From Cobetia amphilecti (GTDB lineage: Bacteria > Pseudomonadota > Gammaproteobacteria > Pseudomonadales > Halomonadaceae), in NCBI RefSeq assembly GCF_030010415.1, contig NZ_JASCSA010000002.1: a stretch of 64,000 nt of DNA; one strand, 5' to 3'. The notes below the pieces were generated by a model that was not told the origin of the DNA, searched no databases, and saw only the letters and a list, made by a program, of their open reading frames with translations. Numbering within the stretch: position 1 is the stretch's first letter; each line of letters opens with the position of its first letter. The translations under genes and the position numbers were made by a program. Of this stretch, positions 24,172 to 33,367 are shown piece after piece.

Positions 24172-25650
24172 ATGTCATCGTCCATTGCACTACATGACAA
24201 GACGCTCAGTGAGCTGGCGCAAGGCCTGGAGGCCGGCGAATACACCAGCCGCGAGCTGACGGAAGCCTTCCTGGCCCGTATCGAACGCCTCGACGGCGAA
24301 CTCAACAGCTACATCACCCTGTGCCGCGAAGACGCGCTGCGTGATGCGGATGCCGCCGATGCGCGCCGTGCCGCTGGCAATGCCGCCGCGCTGACCGGCG
24401 TGCCGATGGCCATCAAGGACATCTTCTGCACCGAAGGTGTGCGCACCAGCTGTGGCTCGAAGATGCTCGACAACTTCATCGCGCCCTACGACGCCACCGT
24501 GATCGAGAAGCTCAAGGCCGAAGGCGTAGTGATTCTCGGCAAGACCAACCTCGATGAGTTCGCGATGGGCTCCTCGAACGAGAACAGCCACTACGGCGCC
24601 GTCAAGAACCCGTGGGATCTGTCCGCCGTGCCGGGTGGCAGCTCCGGCGGCAGTGCCGCCGCCGTCGCCGCTGGCCTTGCGCCGGCCGCCCTGGGCACCG
24701 ACACCGGCGGTTCCATCCGCCAGCCGGCCGCCTTCTGTGGCATCACCGGCCTCAAGCCGACCTACGGTCGCGTCTCGCGCTACGGCATGATCGCCTACGC
24801 CTCCAGCCTCGATCAGGGCGGCCCGATGGCCCGCTCCGCCGAAGACTGCGCGCGCCTGATGAACGTGATCGCCGGCGCCGACCCGCGCGACTCCACCAGC
24901 GTGGTGCGTGGCGTGCCGGATTACGTCGAAGGGCTGGACTACAACCTCAAGGGCCTGAAGATCGGCCTGCCGAAGGAATACTTCGGCGAAGGCCTGTCCG
25001 AGGAAGTCGAAGCCTCCGTGCGTGCCGCGATCAAGGTCTTCGAGGATGCCGGTGCCAGCGTGCAGGAAATCTCGCTGCCGCATACCCACCTGGCCATCCC
25101 GACCTACTACGTGATCGCACCGGCCGAGGCCTCCTCCAACCTGTCGCGTTATGACGGCGTGCGCTTCGGCCATCGCTGCAAGGACCCGCAGGACCTGGAA
25201 GACCTCTACAAGCGCACCCGCGAGGAAGGCTTCGGCGACGAGGTGAAGCGTCGCATCATCATCGGCACGCACACCCTGTCCGAAGGCTTCTTCGATGCCT
25301 ACTACATCAAGGCCCAGAAGGTGCGTCGCCTGATCCGCCAGGACTTCCTCGATGCCTTCGACCAGGTCGATGTGCTGATGGGCCCGGCGGCGCCGACCCC
25401 GGCGTTCGATCTCGGCGCGCACAAGGACCCGCTGTCCATGTACCTGCAGGATCTCTACACCATCGCCATCAACCTGGCAGGCATTCCGGGCATCAGCGTG
25501 CCGGCCGGCCTGGCAGGCAAGCGCCCGGTGGGTCTGCAGATTCTCGGCCCGCACTTCGGTGAGCAGACCCTGCTGGGCGTCGCGCACCAGTTCCAGCAAA
25601 TCACCGACTGGCACCGCCAGCGCCCGGAATTCGGACAGGAGCAAGCCTGA
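24172..25650 (+). CDS. gatA: Asp/Glu-tRNA amidotransferase subunit A
   Basis: Glutaminase subunit that releases ammonia from glutamine. The 492 residues (from ATG 24172; ATG 24160 is possible) carry the amidase-signature triad K82, cis-S157 and nucleophile S181, in AIKDIF, PGGSSGGSAA and GTDTGGSIRQPA. These line up with K79/S154/S178 of the S. aureus enzyme. The stop overlaps the gatB ATG by one base. Confidence 0.96.
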   Translation: MSSSIALHDKTLSELAQGLEAGEYTSRELTEAFLARIERLDGELNSYITLCREDALRDADAADARRAAGNAAALTGVPMAIKDIFCTEGVRTSCGSKMLDNFIAPYDATVIEKLKAEGVVILGKTNLDEFAMGSSNENSHYGAVKNPWDLSAVPGGSSGGSAAAVAAGLAPAALGTDTGGSIRQPAAFCGITGLKPTYGRVSRYGMIAYASSLDQGGPMARSAEDCARLMNVIAGADPRDSTSVVRGVPDYVEGLDYNLKGLKIGLPKEYFGEGLSEEVEASVRAAIKVFEDAGASVQEISLPHTHLAIPTYYVIAPAEASSNLSRYDGVRFGHRCKDPQDLEDLYKRTREEGFGDEVKRRIIIGTHTLSEGFFDAYYIKAQKVRRLIRQDFLDAFDQVDVLMGPAAPTPAFDLGAHKDPLSMYLQDLYTIAINLAGIPGISVPAGLAGKRPVGLQILGPHFGEQTLLGVAHQFQQITDWHRQRPEFGQEQA

Positions 25651-27104
25651 TGCAATGGGAAGTCGTAATCGGGCTTGAGGTTCACGCTCAGCTCGCCACC
25701 CAGTCAAAGATCTTCTCCGGCTCTTCCACCACCTACGGTGCCGAGCCCAACACCCAGGCCAGCGCCGTGGACCTCGGCCTGCCGGGCACCCTGCCGGTAC
25801 TCAACGAGCAGGCCGTGGCCATGGCCGTGCGCTTCGGCCTCGCCGTCGATGCCGCCGTTGCCGGCCGTTCGGTGTTCGAGCGCAAGAACTACTTCTACCC
25901 GGATCTGCCCAAGGGCTACCAGACCAGCCAGATGGATCAGCCCATCGTCGGCCCTGGCGTGCTCGAGATCCTTCTGGAAGATGGCACGCGCAAGTCGATC
26001 CGCATCCACCACGCCCACCTCGAGGAAGATGCCGGCAAGTCGCTGCACGAAGACTTCCAAGGCATGACCGGTATCGACCTCAACCGTGCCGGCACGCCGC
26101 TGCTGGAAATCGTCTCCGAGCCGGACATGCGTTCCGCCAAGGAAGCGGTGGCCTACGTGAAGGCGATCCACGCCATCGTCACCTACCTGGGCATCTCCGA
26201 CGGCAACATGGCCGAAGGTTCCCTGCGTTGCGACGTCAACGTCTCGGTGCGCCCCAAGGGCCAGGAAGCCTTCGGCACCCGCGCGGAGATCAAGAACGTC
26301 AACTCCTTCCGCTTCATCGAGCGCGCCATCCACTTCGAGGTGGAGCGTCAGATCGAGCTGATCGAGGACGGCGGCAAGGTCGTGCAGGAAACCCGCCTGT
26401 ATGATCCGGACGCCGACGAGACGCGCAGCATGCGCACCAAGGAAGAAGCCAACGACTACCGCTACTTCCCGTGCCCGGACCTGCTGCCGGTGGAAGTGGA
26501 CGAGGCCTACATCGAACACCTGCGCCAGACCCTGCCGGAACTGCCGGCCGAGAAACGCGCGCGCTTCGAAAGCGAACTGGGCCTGTCCGCCTATGACGCC
26601 AGCGTGCTGTCCGCCAGCCGCGAGATGGCCGACTTCTTCGAGGAAGTGAAGGATGTCTGCGGCGACGCCAAGCAGGCCGCCAACTGGGTGCAGGGCGAGC
26701 TGGCCGGTCGCCTCAACAAGGAAAACCTCGACATCACCGTCAGCCCGGTCTCCGCGGCCCAGCTGGGTGGCCTGATCAAGCGCATCGTCGATGAGACCAT
26801 CAACGGCAAGGCCGCCAAGCAGGTGTTCGCCGCGCTGTGGGATGGCGAAGGCAAGAGTGCCGACGAGATCATCGAGTCGCGCGGCCTCAAGCAGGTCACC
26901 GACACCGGTGCCATCGAAGCCGTGGTCGATCAGGTGATCGCCGACAACCCGGCCCAGGTGACCCAGTATCAGGAAGCCGAGCCGGACAAGCGTGGCAAGA
27001 TGATCGGCTTCTTCGTTGGTCAGGTGATGAAGGCCTCGCGCGGCACCGCCAATCCGCAACAGGTCAACAAGGTGCTGAAAGACAAGCTGGATAGCCTCAG
27101 CTGA
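25650..27104 (+). CDS. gatB: Asp/Glu-tRNA amidotransferase subunit B
   Basis: Kinase/amidotransferase subunit that binds the mischarged tRNA, phosphorylates the Glu or Asp carboxylate and receives ammonia by a tunnel from GatA. The 484 residues start MQWEVVIGLEVHAQL, with the family signature around YFYPDLPKGYQTSQ, a cradle domain to about 290, a helical domain and the tRNA-binding YqeY-like tail (about 335-484). Coupled to gatA by a TGATG overlap. Confidence 0.97.
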   Translation: MQWEVVIGLEVHAQLATQSKIFSGSSTTYGAEPNTQASAVDLGLPGTLPVLNEQAVAMAVRFGLAVDAAVAGRSVFERKNYFYPDLPKGYQTSQMDQPIVGPGVLEILLEDGTRKSIRIHHAHLEEDAGKSLHEDFQGMTGIDLNRAGTPLLEIVSEPDMRSAKEAVAYVKAIHAIVTYLGISDGNMAEGSLRCDVNVSVRPKGQEAFGTRAEIKNVNSFRFIERAIHFEVERQIELIEDGGKVVQETRLYDPDADETRSMRTKEEANDYRYFPCPDLLPVEVDEAYIEHLRQTLPELPAEKRARFESELGLSAYDASVLSASREMADFFEEVKDVCGDAKQAANWVQGELAGRLNKENLDITVSPVSAAQLGGLIKRIVDETINGKAAKQVFAALWDGEGKSADEIIESRGLKQVTDTGAIEAVVDQVIADNPAQVTQYQEAEPDKRGKMIGFFVGQVMKASRGTANPQQVNKVLKDKLDSLS

Positions 27105-27108
27105 TCGC

Positions 27109-27211
27109 GTGGTCGATGATCAGGACAGCGCCGGCTCTGATGCCGATGCCCCTGATCTCGACCACCAGCACGTGAACGACGGCCAGTCGCGGAGCTCCGT
27201 GGCTGGCCGTC
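27109..27211 (+). promoter_or_regulatory. Two stacked inverted repeats between gatB and puuR
   Basis: First: arms at 27109-27124 and 27151-27165 (GTGGTCGA-GATCAGG complement) pair over 15 bp with one bulged base. Second: GACGGCCAG (27178-27186) pairs with CTGGCCGTC (27203-27211), with a palindrome CGGAGCTCCG inside the loop. No T run follows. They may end gatB transcription or lie in the leader of puuR. Confidence 0.45.
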
Positions 27212-27269
27212 GTCGGTATGGAAGGGCTTGCCCCTCTCCTCAACTCGTCGCGACATGAAGGATGTTCTG

Positions 27270-27821
27270 ATGGCAGATGATGTCGGTGCCCGCCTGCGGG
27301 CATTGCGTACCTTGCGTGGCATCTCGCAACGCGAGCTGGCCAAGCGCTGCGGTGTGACACACTCGAGCCTGTCACTGATCGAACAGGGCAAGGTCAGCCC
27401 GTCGGTGAGTTCACTGTCGAAGATTCTCGCCGCCATTCCCATGAGTGTCGGCGACTTCTTCACCATGGAGCTCGAGAACACCGCCAAGGTGTTCTACAGC
27501 GAGGAGGAGCTGATCAACGTCGGCAGCGGCGATGTCATCTTCAAGCTGGTGGGCGCCAAGCGGCGTGACCGCGCCCTGTCGTTCATGATCGAGACCTACC
27601 CGCCCGTCACTGACACCGGCCGCGAGATGATCACCCATCAGGGTGAGGAAGCGGGCGTGGTCATCGAGGGCGAGATAGAGATCACCATCGGTGGCGACAC
27701 GCGGGTATTGAAAGCGGGCGACGCCTACTACTTCGATACCAACGTGCCGCATCGCTTCCGCAACATCGGTGATGTCGAGTGTCGCCTGGTCAGCTGCGCG
27801 ACGCCGGCGCGGATGTTCTAG
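27270..27821 (+). CDS. puuR: PuuR-type polyamine pathway repressor (HTH + cupin)
   Basis: XRE-family helix-turn-helix at residues 8-62 (LRALRTLRGISQRELAKRCG, then LSLIEQGKVSPSVSSLSKIL) and a C-terminal cupin domain (about 105-180, HQGEEAGVVIEGE and NVPHRF). Length 183 matches E. coli PuuR (185), which represses the puu genes and is released by putrescine. AAGGA 7 nt before ATG 27270 sets the start; ATG 27255 is an alternative. It stands apart on the plus strand, converging on puuD-spuC-aldH. Palindromes near the promoters of the polyamine genes are its probable sites. Confidence 0.88.
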   Translation: MADDVGARLRALRTLRGISQRELAKRCGVTHSSLSLIEQGKVSPSVSSLSKILAAIPMSVGDFFTMELENTAKVFYSEEELINVGSGDVIFKLVGAKRRDRALSFMIETYPPVTDTGREMITHQGEEAGVVIEGEIEITIGGDTRVLKAGDAYYFDTNVPHRFRNIGDVECRLVSCATPARMF

Positions 27822-27843
27822 CCCTTGCGACGAAGGCAAGAAA

Positions 27844-27875
27844 AAGAGGCCACGCAATCGCGTGGCCTCTTCTTT
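27844..27875. terminator. Terminator between puuR and the aldehyde dehydrogenase gene
   Basis: AAGAGGCCACGC-AATC-GCGTGGCCTCTT is a perfect 12-bp stem with a tetraloop, with a T-rich tail on the plus strand and an A run before it (T run on the minus strand), so it can serve both convergent units. Confidence 0.9.
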
Positions 27876-27937
27876 CTCCGTAAGCCCCTGAGTTCACGGG
27901 GACCTACACAGCTCATTTCATTTCAGCGCATTCCAAT

Positions 27938-29434
27938 TCAGCTCAGCTCGATCCAGACACTCTTGAGCTGGGTGTATTCCGCCAGCGAGTGATGTGACTT
28001 GTCACGGCCGTTACCGGACTGCTTCACCCCACCGAAGGGCATAGTCTGATCGCCCCCCGCCCAGTTGTTGACGAAGACCTGACCGGATTCGAGGCGATGC
28101 GTCACGCGCATGATGCGATCGATGTCCTGACTCCACACCCCTGCCGCCAACCCGAAGTCACTGTCATTGGCCAACGCCAGCGCTTCGTCTTCGGTCTCGA
28201 AGCCGAACACGGACAGCACCGGGCCGAAGATTTCCTCGCAGCCGATCGCCATCTGTGGTGTGACGCCATCGAAGACCACCGGACGAATGAAGAGTCCGGG
28301 CCCTTCGACCTCCTCACCGCCGGCGCGCAGTGCCGCGCCCTCCTCGACACCCTGGCGGATATAGCCCATCACGCGCTCATACTGGGTGCTGTCGACCATC
28401 GCGCCCATGAAGCTTGCCGGGTCCAGCGGGTCGCCCGGCTGCATGCGTTCGGCAGCCGCCACTACCTTGGCGACGAAGGCATCGCGGATCGAGTTCTCCA
28501 CCAACAGACGTGAACCCGCGATGCAGACCTCACCCTGGTTGTAGAAGATGGCGGCAGCGGCACTTTCGGCGACGCGATCCAGATTGGCGCAATCGGCGAA
28601 GACGATGTTGGGGCTCTTGCCGCCACACTCCAGGAACACCCGCTTCAGATTCGACTGCCCGGCATACTGCATCAATTGCTTGCCGACGGCGGTGGAGCCG
28701 GTGAAGGCCAAGCATTCGACGTCCATCGACAGCGCCAGTGCACGCCCGACGGTATGCCCGAAGCCCGGCAGCACCTGGAAGACGCCGCTCGGGATACCGG
28801 CCTCACGCGCCAGCTGCGCCAGACGCAGCGCCGACAGCGGTGACTTCTCCGACGGTTTGAGGATGACGCTGTTGCCCGCCGCCAGCGCCGGGGCGATCTT
28901 CCACGCCGTCATCATCAGCGGGAAGTTCCACGGCACGATGGAGGCCACCACGCCCAGCGGTTCGCGCAGCACCATGCCCAGCGCCTGCTGACCGGTCGGG
29001 GCGACCTCACCGTAAAGCTTGTCGATGGACTCGGCCTGGTGGCGGATCGAGCCGATCGCCCCGGCCATGTCGTTCAGCGCGCTGGTGACCGGCTTGCCCA
29101 TGTCGAGGCTATCCAGCAACGCCAGCTCATCCTGGTGGGCTTCCATCAGCTCGGCGAGTCTGAGCAACACCTGTTTGCGCCGGGTCGGGGCCATGCGCGA
29201 CCAGACACCGCTCTTGAAGGCGGCACGCGCATGACGAATGGCGATCTCGGCATCGGCGCTGTCACAGCTGGCGACCATCGCCAGCCGCTCACCGGTGGCC
29301 GGGCTGAGGCTCTCGAAGGTCTCGCCGCTGACCGCCGGCACGAATTCGTCATTGATGAAGGCATTGCCTTGCAACTGCGGGGTCAGGCGAGCGGCCAGCG
29401 CCTGCCATTCGGCCAATGTCTGAGGACGGCTCAT
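27938..29434 (-). CDS. puuC: Aldehyde dehydrogenase (PuuC-type, gamma-glutamyl-aminobutyraldehyde / aminobutyraldehyde)
   Basis: NAD(P)-dependent dehydrogenase expected to oxidise gamma-glutamyl-gamma-aminobutyraldehyde, and possibly 4-aminobutanal, to the acid. The 498 residues show the Rossmann GSTAVGK segment (246-252), catalytic E269 in LECGGKSPN and nucleophile C304 in NQGEVCIAGSR. Length matches PuuC (495). It starts 2 bp after the aminotransferase stop, as last gene of puuD-spuC-puuC. Substrate is inferred from the neighbours. Confidence 0.9.
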   Translation of the reverse strand: MSRPQTLAEWQALAARLTPQLQGNAFINDEFVPAVSGETFESLSPATGERLAMVASCDSADAEIAIRHARAAFKSGVWSRMAPTRRKQVLLRLAELMEAHQDELALLDSLDMGKPVTSALNDMAGAIGSIRHQAESIDKLYGEVAPTGQQALGMVLREPLGVVASIVPWNFPLMMTAWKIAPALAAGNSVILKPSEKSPLSALRLAQLAREAGIPSGVFQVLPGFGHTVGRALALSMDVECLAFTGSTAVGKQLMQYAGQSNLKRVFLECGGKSPNIVFADCANLDRVAESAAAAIFYNQGEVCIAGSRLLVENSIRDAFVAKVVAAAERMQPGDPLDPASFMGAMVDSTQYERVMGYIRQGVEEGAALRAGGEEVEGPGLFIRPVVFDGVTPQMAIGCEEIFGPVLSVFGFETEDEALALANDSDFGLAAGVWSQDIDRIMRVTHRLESGQVFVNNWAGGDQTMPFGGVKQSGNGRDKSHHSLAEYTQLKSVWIELS

Positions 29435-29436
29435 GA

Positions 29437-30939
29437 TCAGGATTCCGAGGTCAGGGAAGAGGAAGGTTCAGAGGAGAGTGAAGAAGGCAGCGAGGACGAG
29501 GGCGAAGTGGCCTTCAGCGCAGCGGAAGAGCAAGTGGCGGCGTGACTCGCCAGCTGGCGCGCCGTTTCATCCAGTGCCGCGCGCGCCAGACTGACCAGCG
29601 CATCGATCTGCTCATGCGTGATCACCAGCGGCGGCGAGATGATCATGGTGTCACCCACCGAGCGCATCACCAGCCCCGTCTCGAAACAGATATCACGACA
29701 CAGGTTGCCGACGGCCAGGCTGGTAGCGAAGCGCTCGCCACTGGCCTTGTCGGCCACCAGCTCCAGCGCCCCCATCAGGCCAAGCGAACGCGCCTCGCCG
29801 ACCAGCGGGTGGTCTGCAAGCGTGGCCCAGCGACTGGCGAGATACGGCCCCAGGTCGTCACGCACCCGGGTGACGATATCCTCGCGCTGCATGATCTCGA
29901 GGGTCTTGAGCGCCACGGCGGCACACACCGGGTGCCCGGAATAGGTGAAGCCATGGAAGAACTCGCCGCCCTCTTCGATCAGCGTATCGGCGACCCTGTC
30001 GCCGACCAGCACACCACCGATCGGCAGGTAACCGGAGGACAACCCCTTGGCGATGGGCATCAGATCGGGCTTCAGGTCGTAATGCTGACTGCCGAACCAT
30101 TCACCGAGGCGACCGAAGCCGCAGATGACCTCATCCACCACCAGCAGGATGTCATATTTCGCCAGCACGGCCTTGATGGCAGGCCAGTAGCTGTCAGGCG
30201 GCATGATCGCACCGCCGGCACCCTGCACGGGCTCCGCCAGGAAGGCGGCCACATTGTCCGGGCCCAGTTCCTGAATGCGCGCATCCAGCGCCTCGGCACA
30301 CAGTCGCCCGAAATCGTCTCGGCTATGTGTGTCAGATTCCGGGCTTTCACTCCCCTTTCCACGACCTTCCGCGAACCAGTAAGGCTGGCGGATATGCGTG
30401 ATGCCGGGCACACAGGGGCCGCCCTGGGCATGCATCGGTGCCATGCCGCCCAGGCTCATGCCCGCGACGGTCGAGCCGTGATAGCCATTCTCGCGCGCGA
30501 TGATCCACTGCTTTTCCGGCTTGCCCTTGAGCGCCCAGAACCGCCGAACCATGCGCAGCATGCTGTCGTTGGCTTCAGAGCCGGAGCCGGTGAAGAAGAC
30601 ATGGTTGATATGCTCCGGCGCGAGACGACACAGCTCGGCCGCCAGCTCGATCGCCGGCGGGTGGGCGGTCTTGAAGAAGGTGTTGTAGTACGGCAGCTGC
30701 GTCATCTGCTGGCTGGCCGCCGCGACCAGTTCCGGCTGGTCATAGCCGAGGTTCACGCACCACAGCCCCGCCATGCCATCGAGAATCCGCTGGCCATCGG
30801 CGTCATGGATATAGACGCCGCTGGCACCGGTGATGATACGACTGCCCTGCTCGCCCAGCTGCTTGAAGTCGGTGAACGGGTGCAGGTGGTGGCGCGCATC
30901 CAGCGCCTTCAGGCGTTCGCCAGCGTCATTAATTGCCAT
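29437..30939 (-). CDS. spuC: Putrescine aminotransferase, SpuC type (class III, PLP)
   Basis: Class III aminotransferase like Pseudomonas SpuC, which transfers the amino group of putrescine to pyruvate giving 4-aminobutanal. Residues visible: FFTGSGSEANDSMLR cofactor-phosphate segment, D269 in VVDEVICGFGR and the PLP lysine K298 in PIAKGLSSGY. ATG 30939 follows GGAGG at 7 nt; GTG 30945 is too close. The 500 residues exceed SpuC (456): there is a charged insert near 192-207 (GRGKGSESPESDTHSR) and a Ser-rich tail of about 30 residues. The ribosome site lies inside puuD. Confidence 0.9.
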   Translation of the reverse strand: MAINDAGERLKALDARHHLHPFTDFKQLGEQGSRIITGASGVYIHDADGQRILDGMAGLWCVNLGYDQPELVAAASQQMTQLPYYNTFFKTAHPPAIELAAELCRLAPEHINHVFFTGSGSEANDSMLRMVRRFWALKGKPEKQWIIARENGYHGSTVAGMSLGGMAPMHAQGGPCVPGITHIRQPYWFAEGRGKGSESPESDTHSRDDFGRLCAEALDARIQELGPDNVAAFLAEPVQGAGGAIMPPDSYWPAIKAVLAKYDILLVVDEVICGFGRLGEWFGSQHYDLKPDLMPIAKGLSSGYLPIGGVLVGDRVADTLIEEGGEFFHGFTYSGHPVCAAVALKTLEIMQREDIVTRVRDDLGPYLASRWATLADHPLVGEARSLGLMGALELVADKASGERFATSLAVGNLCRDICFETGLVMRSVGDTMIISPPLVITHEQIDALVSLARAALDETARQLASHAATCSSAALKATSPSSSLPSSLSSEPSSSLTSES

Positions 30940-30941
30940 CT

Positions 30942-31730
30942 TCACGCCTCCTCGCGAGTCGGGTGACAGGTCGGCAAGGTGCCGCCCTCGGCCTTGTCAC
31001 GACAGGCCGCGGCAAAGCCTTCCAGAATCGCCTGATACAAGGCGTGCTCACGCGGCTTCCATTCCGGGTGCCACTGCACCGCCAGCGTGAAGGACGCCGC
31101 ACCACTGACCGAGACCGCCTCGATTAGCCCATCCGGGGCAACCGCTTCGATATCCAGGCCCTCACCAAGACGGGCGACCCCCTGCTGATGCAAGGAATTG
31201 ACCTGCGCCTCGGGCGCGGCGTAAAGCCCTGCCAGCACTCCGCCGGGCGAGATGCTGATGGCATGCGATGGCGCGAACTGCGCCTCGAGATCGCCCTTGG
31301 GCTCACGATGATCCATCAGGCCTGCCACCTTCTGCACCGCCTGGTGCAAGCTGCCGCCGAAGGCAACGTTCAGCTCCTGAAACCCGCGGCAGATCCCCAG
31401 CAGCGGCAGTCGCAACTCAAGCGCCAGCGGCACCCAGCAGAGCACCGCAGCGTCGCGGGCCGGGTCTTCATAGGTGTTCTCCGGCGCGCTGGTCTCGCCG
31501 TAGCGTGAGGGGTGCATGTTGGAATAGCTGCCAGTCAGCAGCAGACCATCCAGGCGTGCCAGCAGGGCGCTGGCGGCGCCGGGCTCGACATCCTCCCAGA
31601 CCGGAATGACCACCGGATCCAGTCCGAATTCACGCAGGGCGCTGACGTACTTGTCGGTCACCATATGCGCCGGATGACCTTCTACGGTGCGACGGCAGGC
31701 AATGACGCCCACCAGGGGACGAGGTGGCAT
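30942..31730 (-). CDS. puuD: Gamma-glutamyl-gamma-aminobutyrate hydrolase PuuD
   Basis: Class I glutamine-amidotransferase-fold hydrolase that releases GABA and glutamate in the last step of the glutamylated putrescine route. The 262 residues have nucleophile C114 in GICRGFQELN and the His/Glu pair in QWHPEW; C114 coincides with the E. coli PuuD nucleophile. AAGGAG precedes the ATG. It is first in puuD-spuC-puuC and diverges from puuA. Confidence 0.94.
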   Translation of the reverse strand: MPPRPLVGVIACRRTVEGHPAHMVTDKYVSALREFGLDPVVIPVWEDVEPGAASALLARLDGLLLTGSYSNMHPSRYGETSAPENTYEDPARDAAVLCWVPLALELRLPLLGICRGFQELNVAFGGSLHQAVQKVAGLMDHREPKGDLEAQFAPSHAISISPGGVLAGLYAAPEAQVNSLHQQGVARLGEGLDIEAVAPDGLIEAVSVSGAASFTLAVQWHPEWKPREHALYQAILEGFAAACRDKAEGGTLPTCHPTREEA

Positions 31731-31773
31731 GGGATCTCCTTTGAGGCGAACAAGCAGGCCTTGGATGATTGGT

Positions 31774-31813
31774 ATGTTTTAATCAACATAGACTGAACGC
31801 CTTTCCTTGCCAA
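31774..31813 (-). promoter_or_regulatory. puuD promoter with overlapping palindromic operator
   Basis: On the minus strand TTGGCA (31813-31808) and TATGTT (31790-31785) are 17 nt apart. The palindrome ATGTT-N6-AACAT (31774-31789) overlaps the -10 box and start site, the place for a repressor. Its 14-bp core TTTTAATCAACATA (31777-31790) recurs in front of puuB at 36554-36567. PuuR is the likely ligand. Confidence 0.6.
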
Positions 31814-31913
31814 CCCGACGAAACGACGATTTCACAAAAATCCATACAACTCACTGTTTAAAAAGAATTTATCGCTACAACACCAAAGCCATCCAGCCAC
31901 GGAAACCATCACG

Positions 31914-31955
31914 TGTTGTAAAATATTTGACAACAATGGCCATGATGGCGATATA
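31914..31955 (+). promoter_or_regulatory. puuA promoter with overlapping palindromic operator
   Basis: A consensus -35 TTGACA (31927-31932) is followed after 17 nt by GATATA (31950-31955), with TATATA just beyond. The inverted repeat TGTTGT-N10-ACAACA (31914-31935) covers the -35 box; its spacer AAAATATTTG resembles the AAAATATAATGAACA motif I recall for E. coli PuuR. Repression by PuuR is inferred. Confidence 0.6.
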
Positions 31956-31990
31956 TAAACCACAACATCCCATGCCCACAGGTGATATCC

Positions 31991-33367
31991 ATGTACAGCC
32001 TCCCCGTCGATGAGGCCAGAGAATTTCTGGACCGTCATCCGGAAATCGAGAACATCGATCTGCTGATCAGTGACATCAGCGGCATCCAGCGCGGCAAGCG
32101 AATCCCGCGCGAGAATCTGGAAAAGGCCTATGAGAATGGCATCAACCTGCCAGGCTCCGTCTTCGCACTGGATATCGCCGGCAACACCATCGAGGAAACC
32201 GGGCTGGGGCTCAGCAGCGGCGACAGTGATCAGGTCTGCCGCCCCATCCCCGGCACCTTGATGGCAGCCCCTTGGCTGCGCAACGGCAAGCAGGGGCAGC
32301 TGCTGATGAACATGCGTGATGACAAGGATGGCCCCTTCTTTGCCGACCCGCGCAATCAGCTGCAGAAACAGGTCGATATTCTTGCCGACATGGGCCTGAC
32401 GGCGGTCGTCGCGCTGGAGCTGGAGTTCTATCTGGTCGATCGCGAGCGCGATGACCTGGGCATGGTGCAGCCGCCGTGCTCCCCGCTGACAGGCGAGCGC
32501 GCCAGCGAAAGCCAGCTCTATTCCATCGGCGAGCTGGATGAGTACGCCGACTTCCTCGACGAGATCCAGACTGCCGCGCGCATCCAACAGCTGCCGCTTG
32601 ATACCGCGCTCAAGGAATGTGCGCCGGGCCAGTTCGAGATCAACCTGATCCATCTCGACGATGTCATGAAGGCCTGTGACAGCGCTGTCCTGCTCAAGCG
32701 TCTGATCAAGGGCGTCGCCCTGCGCCACGGCTTCGATGCCACCTTCATGGCCAAGCCGTATGGCGACGAGGCCGGCAACGGCATGCATGCGCACATGAGC
32801 CTGGTGGACCAGCACGGCAACAATGTCTTCGCCGCGCAGGACGAGAATCCGCTGGGCACGGAGACTCTGCGTCACGCCATCGGCGGCCTGCTGGAACTGA
32901 TGCCCGCCTCGATGGCGTTGTTTGCGCCCAACCTGAATTCCTATCGCCGCTTCCAGCAGGGCCTGTACGTGCCGATGGCGCCGACCTGGGGCTTCGACAA
33001 TCGCTCGGTCGCCATCCGCATCCCCTCCGGCCCCAACGAGGCACGTCGTCTCGAGCACCGCGTCGCCGGGGCCGACGTCAATCCCTACCTGCTGCTGGCC
33101 ACCTTGCTGGCCTCGGTGATCCACGGCATCACGCATCAGGTCTCGCCGGGCGAGCCGGTCACCGGCAATGCCTATGACCAGTTCGAGCCGAGCCTGACCA
33201 ACAGCTGGCCCGAGGCGCTGACGCTGCTGGAGGAAAGTGAAGCATTGGCCCACGCCTTCAGCGAGCGCTTCCTGAAAGTCTTCATTGCTGGCCGTCGCGC
33301 GGAGCGTGAAGCGGCCATGCAGATCATCAGCCGTCTGGAATACGACTGGTACCTGCGCAACATCTGA
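31991..33367 (+). CDS. puuA: Gamma-glutamylputrescine synthetase PuuA
   Basis: Glutamine-synthetase-fold ligase that joins glutamate to putrescine using ATP, the entry step of the Puu route. ATG 31991 follows AGGTG; a GTG at 31982 is less likely. The 458 residues contain ALELEFYLVD (metal-binding glutamates), the APGQFEINL and HAHMSL segments, and FAPNLNSYRRF. The adenylylation tyrosine loop of true GlnA is absent. Length is close to E. coli PuuA (472). It leads the plus-strand unit with the NhaC-family antiporter. Confidence 0.9.
   Translation: MYSLPVDEAREFLDRHPEIENIDLLISDISGIQRGKRIPRENLEKAYENGINLPGSVFALDIAGNTIEETGLGLSSGDSDQVCRPIPGTLMAAPWLRNGKQGQLLMNMRDDKDGPFFADPRNQLQKQVDILADMGLTAVVALELEFYLVDRERDDLGMVQPPCSPLTGERASESQLYSIGELDEYADFLDEIQTAARIQQLPLDTALKECAPGQFEINLIHLDDVMKACDSAVLLKRLIKGVALRHGFDATFMAKPYGDEAGNGMHAHMSLVDQHGNNVFAAQDENPLGTETLRHAIGGLLELMPASMALFAPNLNSYRRFQQGLYVPMAPTWGFDNRSVAIRIPSGPNEARRLEHRVAGADVNPYLLLATLLASVIHGITHQVSPGEPVTGNAYDQFEPSLTNSWPEALTLLEESEALAHAFSERFLKVFIAGRRAEREAAMQIISRLEYDWYLRNI

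Noticed and set aside
27228..27269. Earlier starts for the PuuR-type gene
   Set aside because: ATG 27255 and the further upstream start lack a spaced ribosome site, while AAGGA fits ATG 27270 and the helix-turn-helix alignment.
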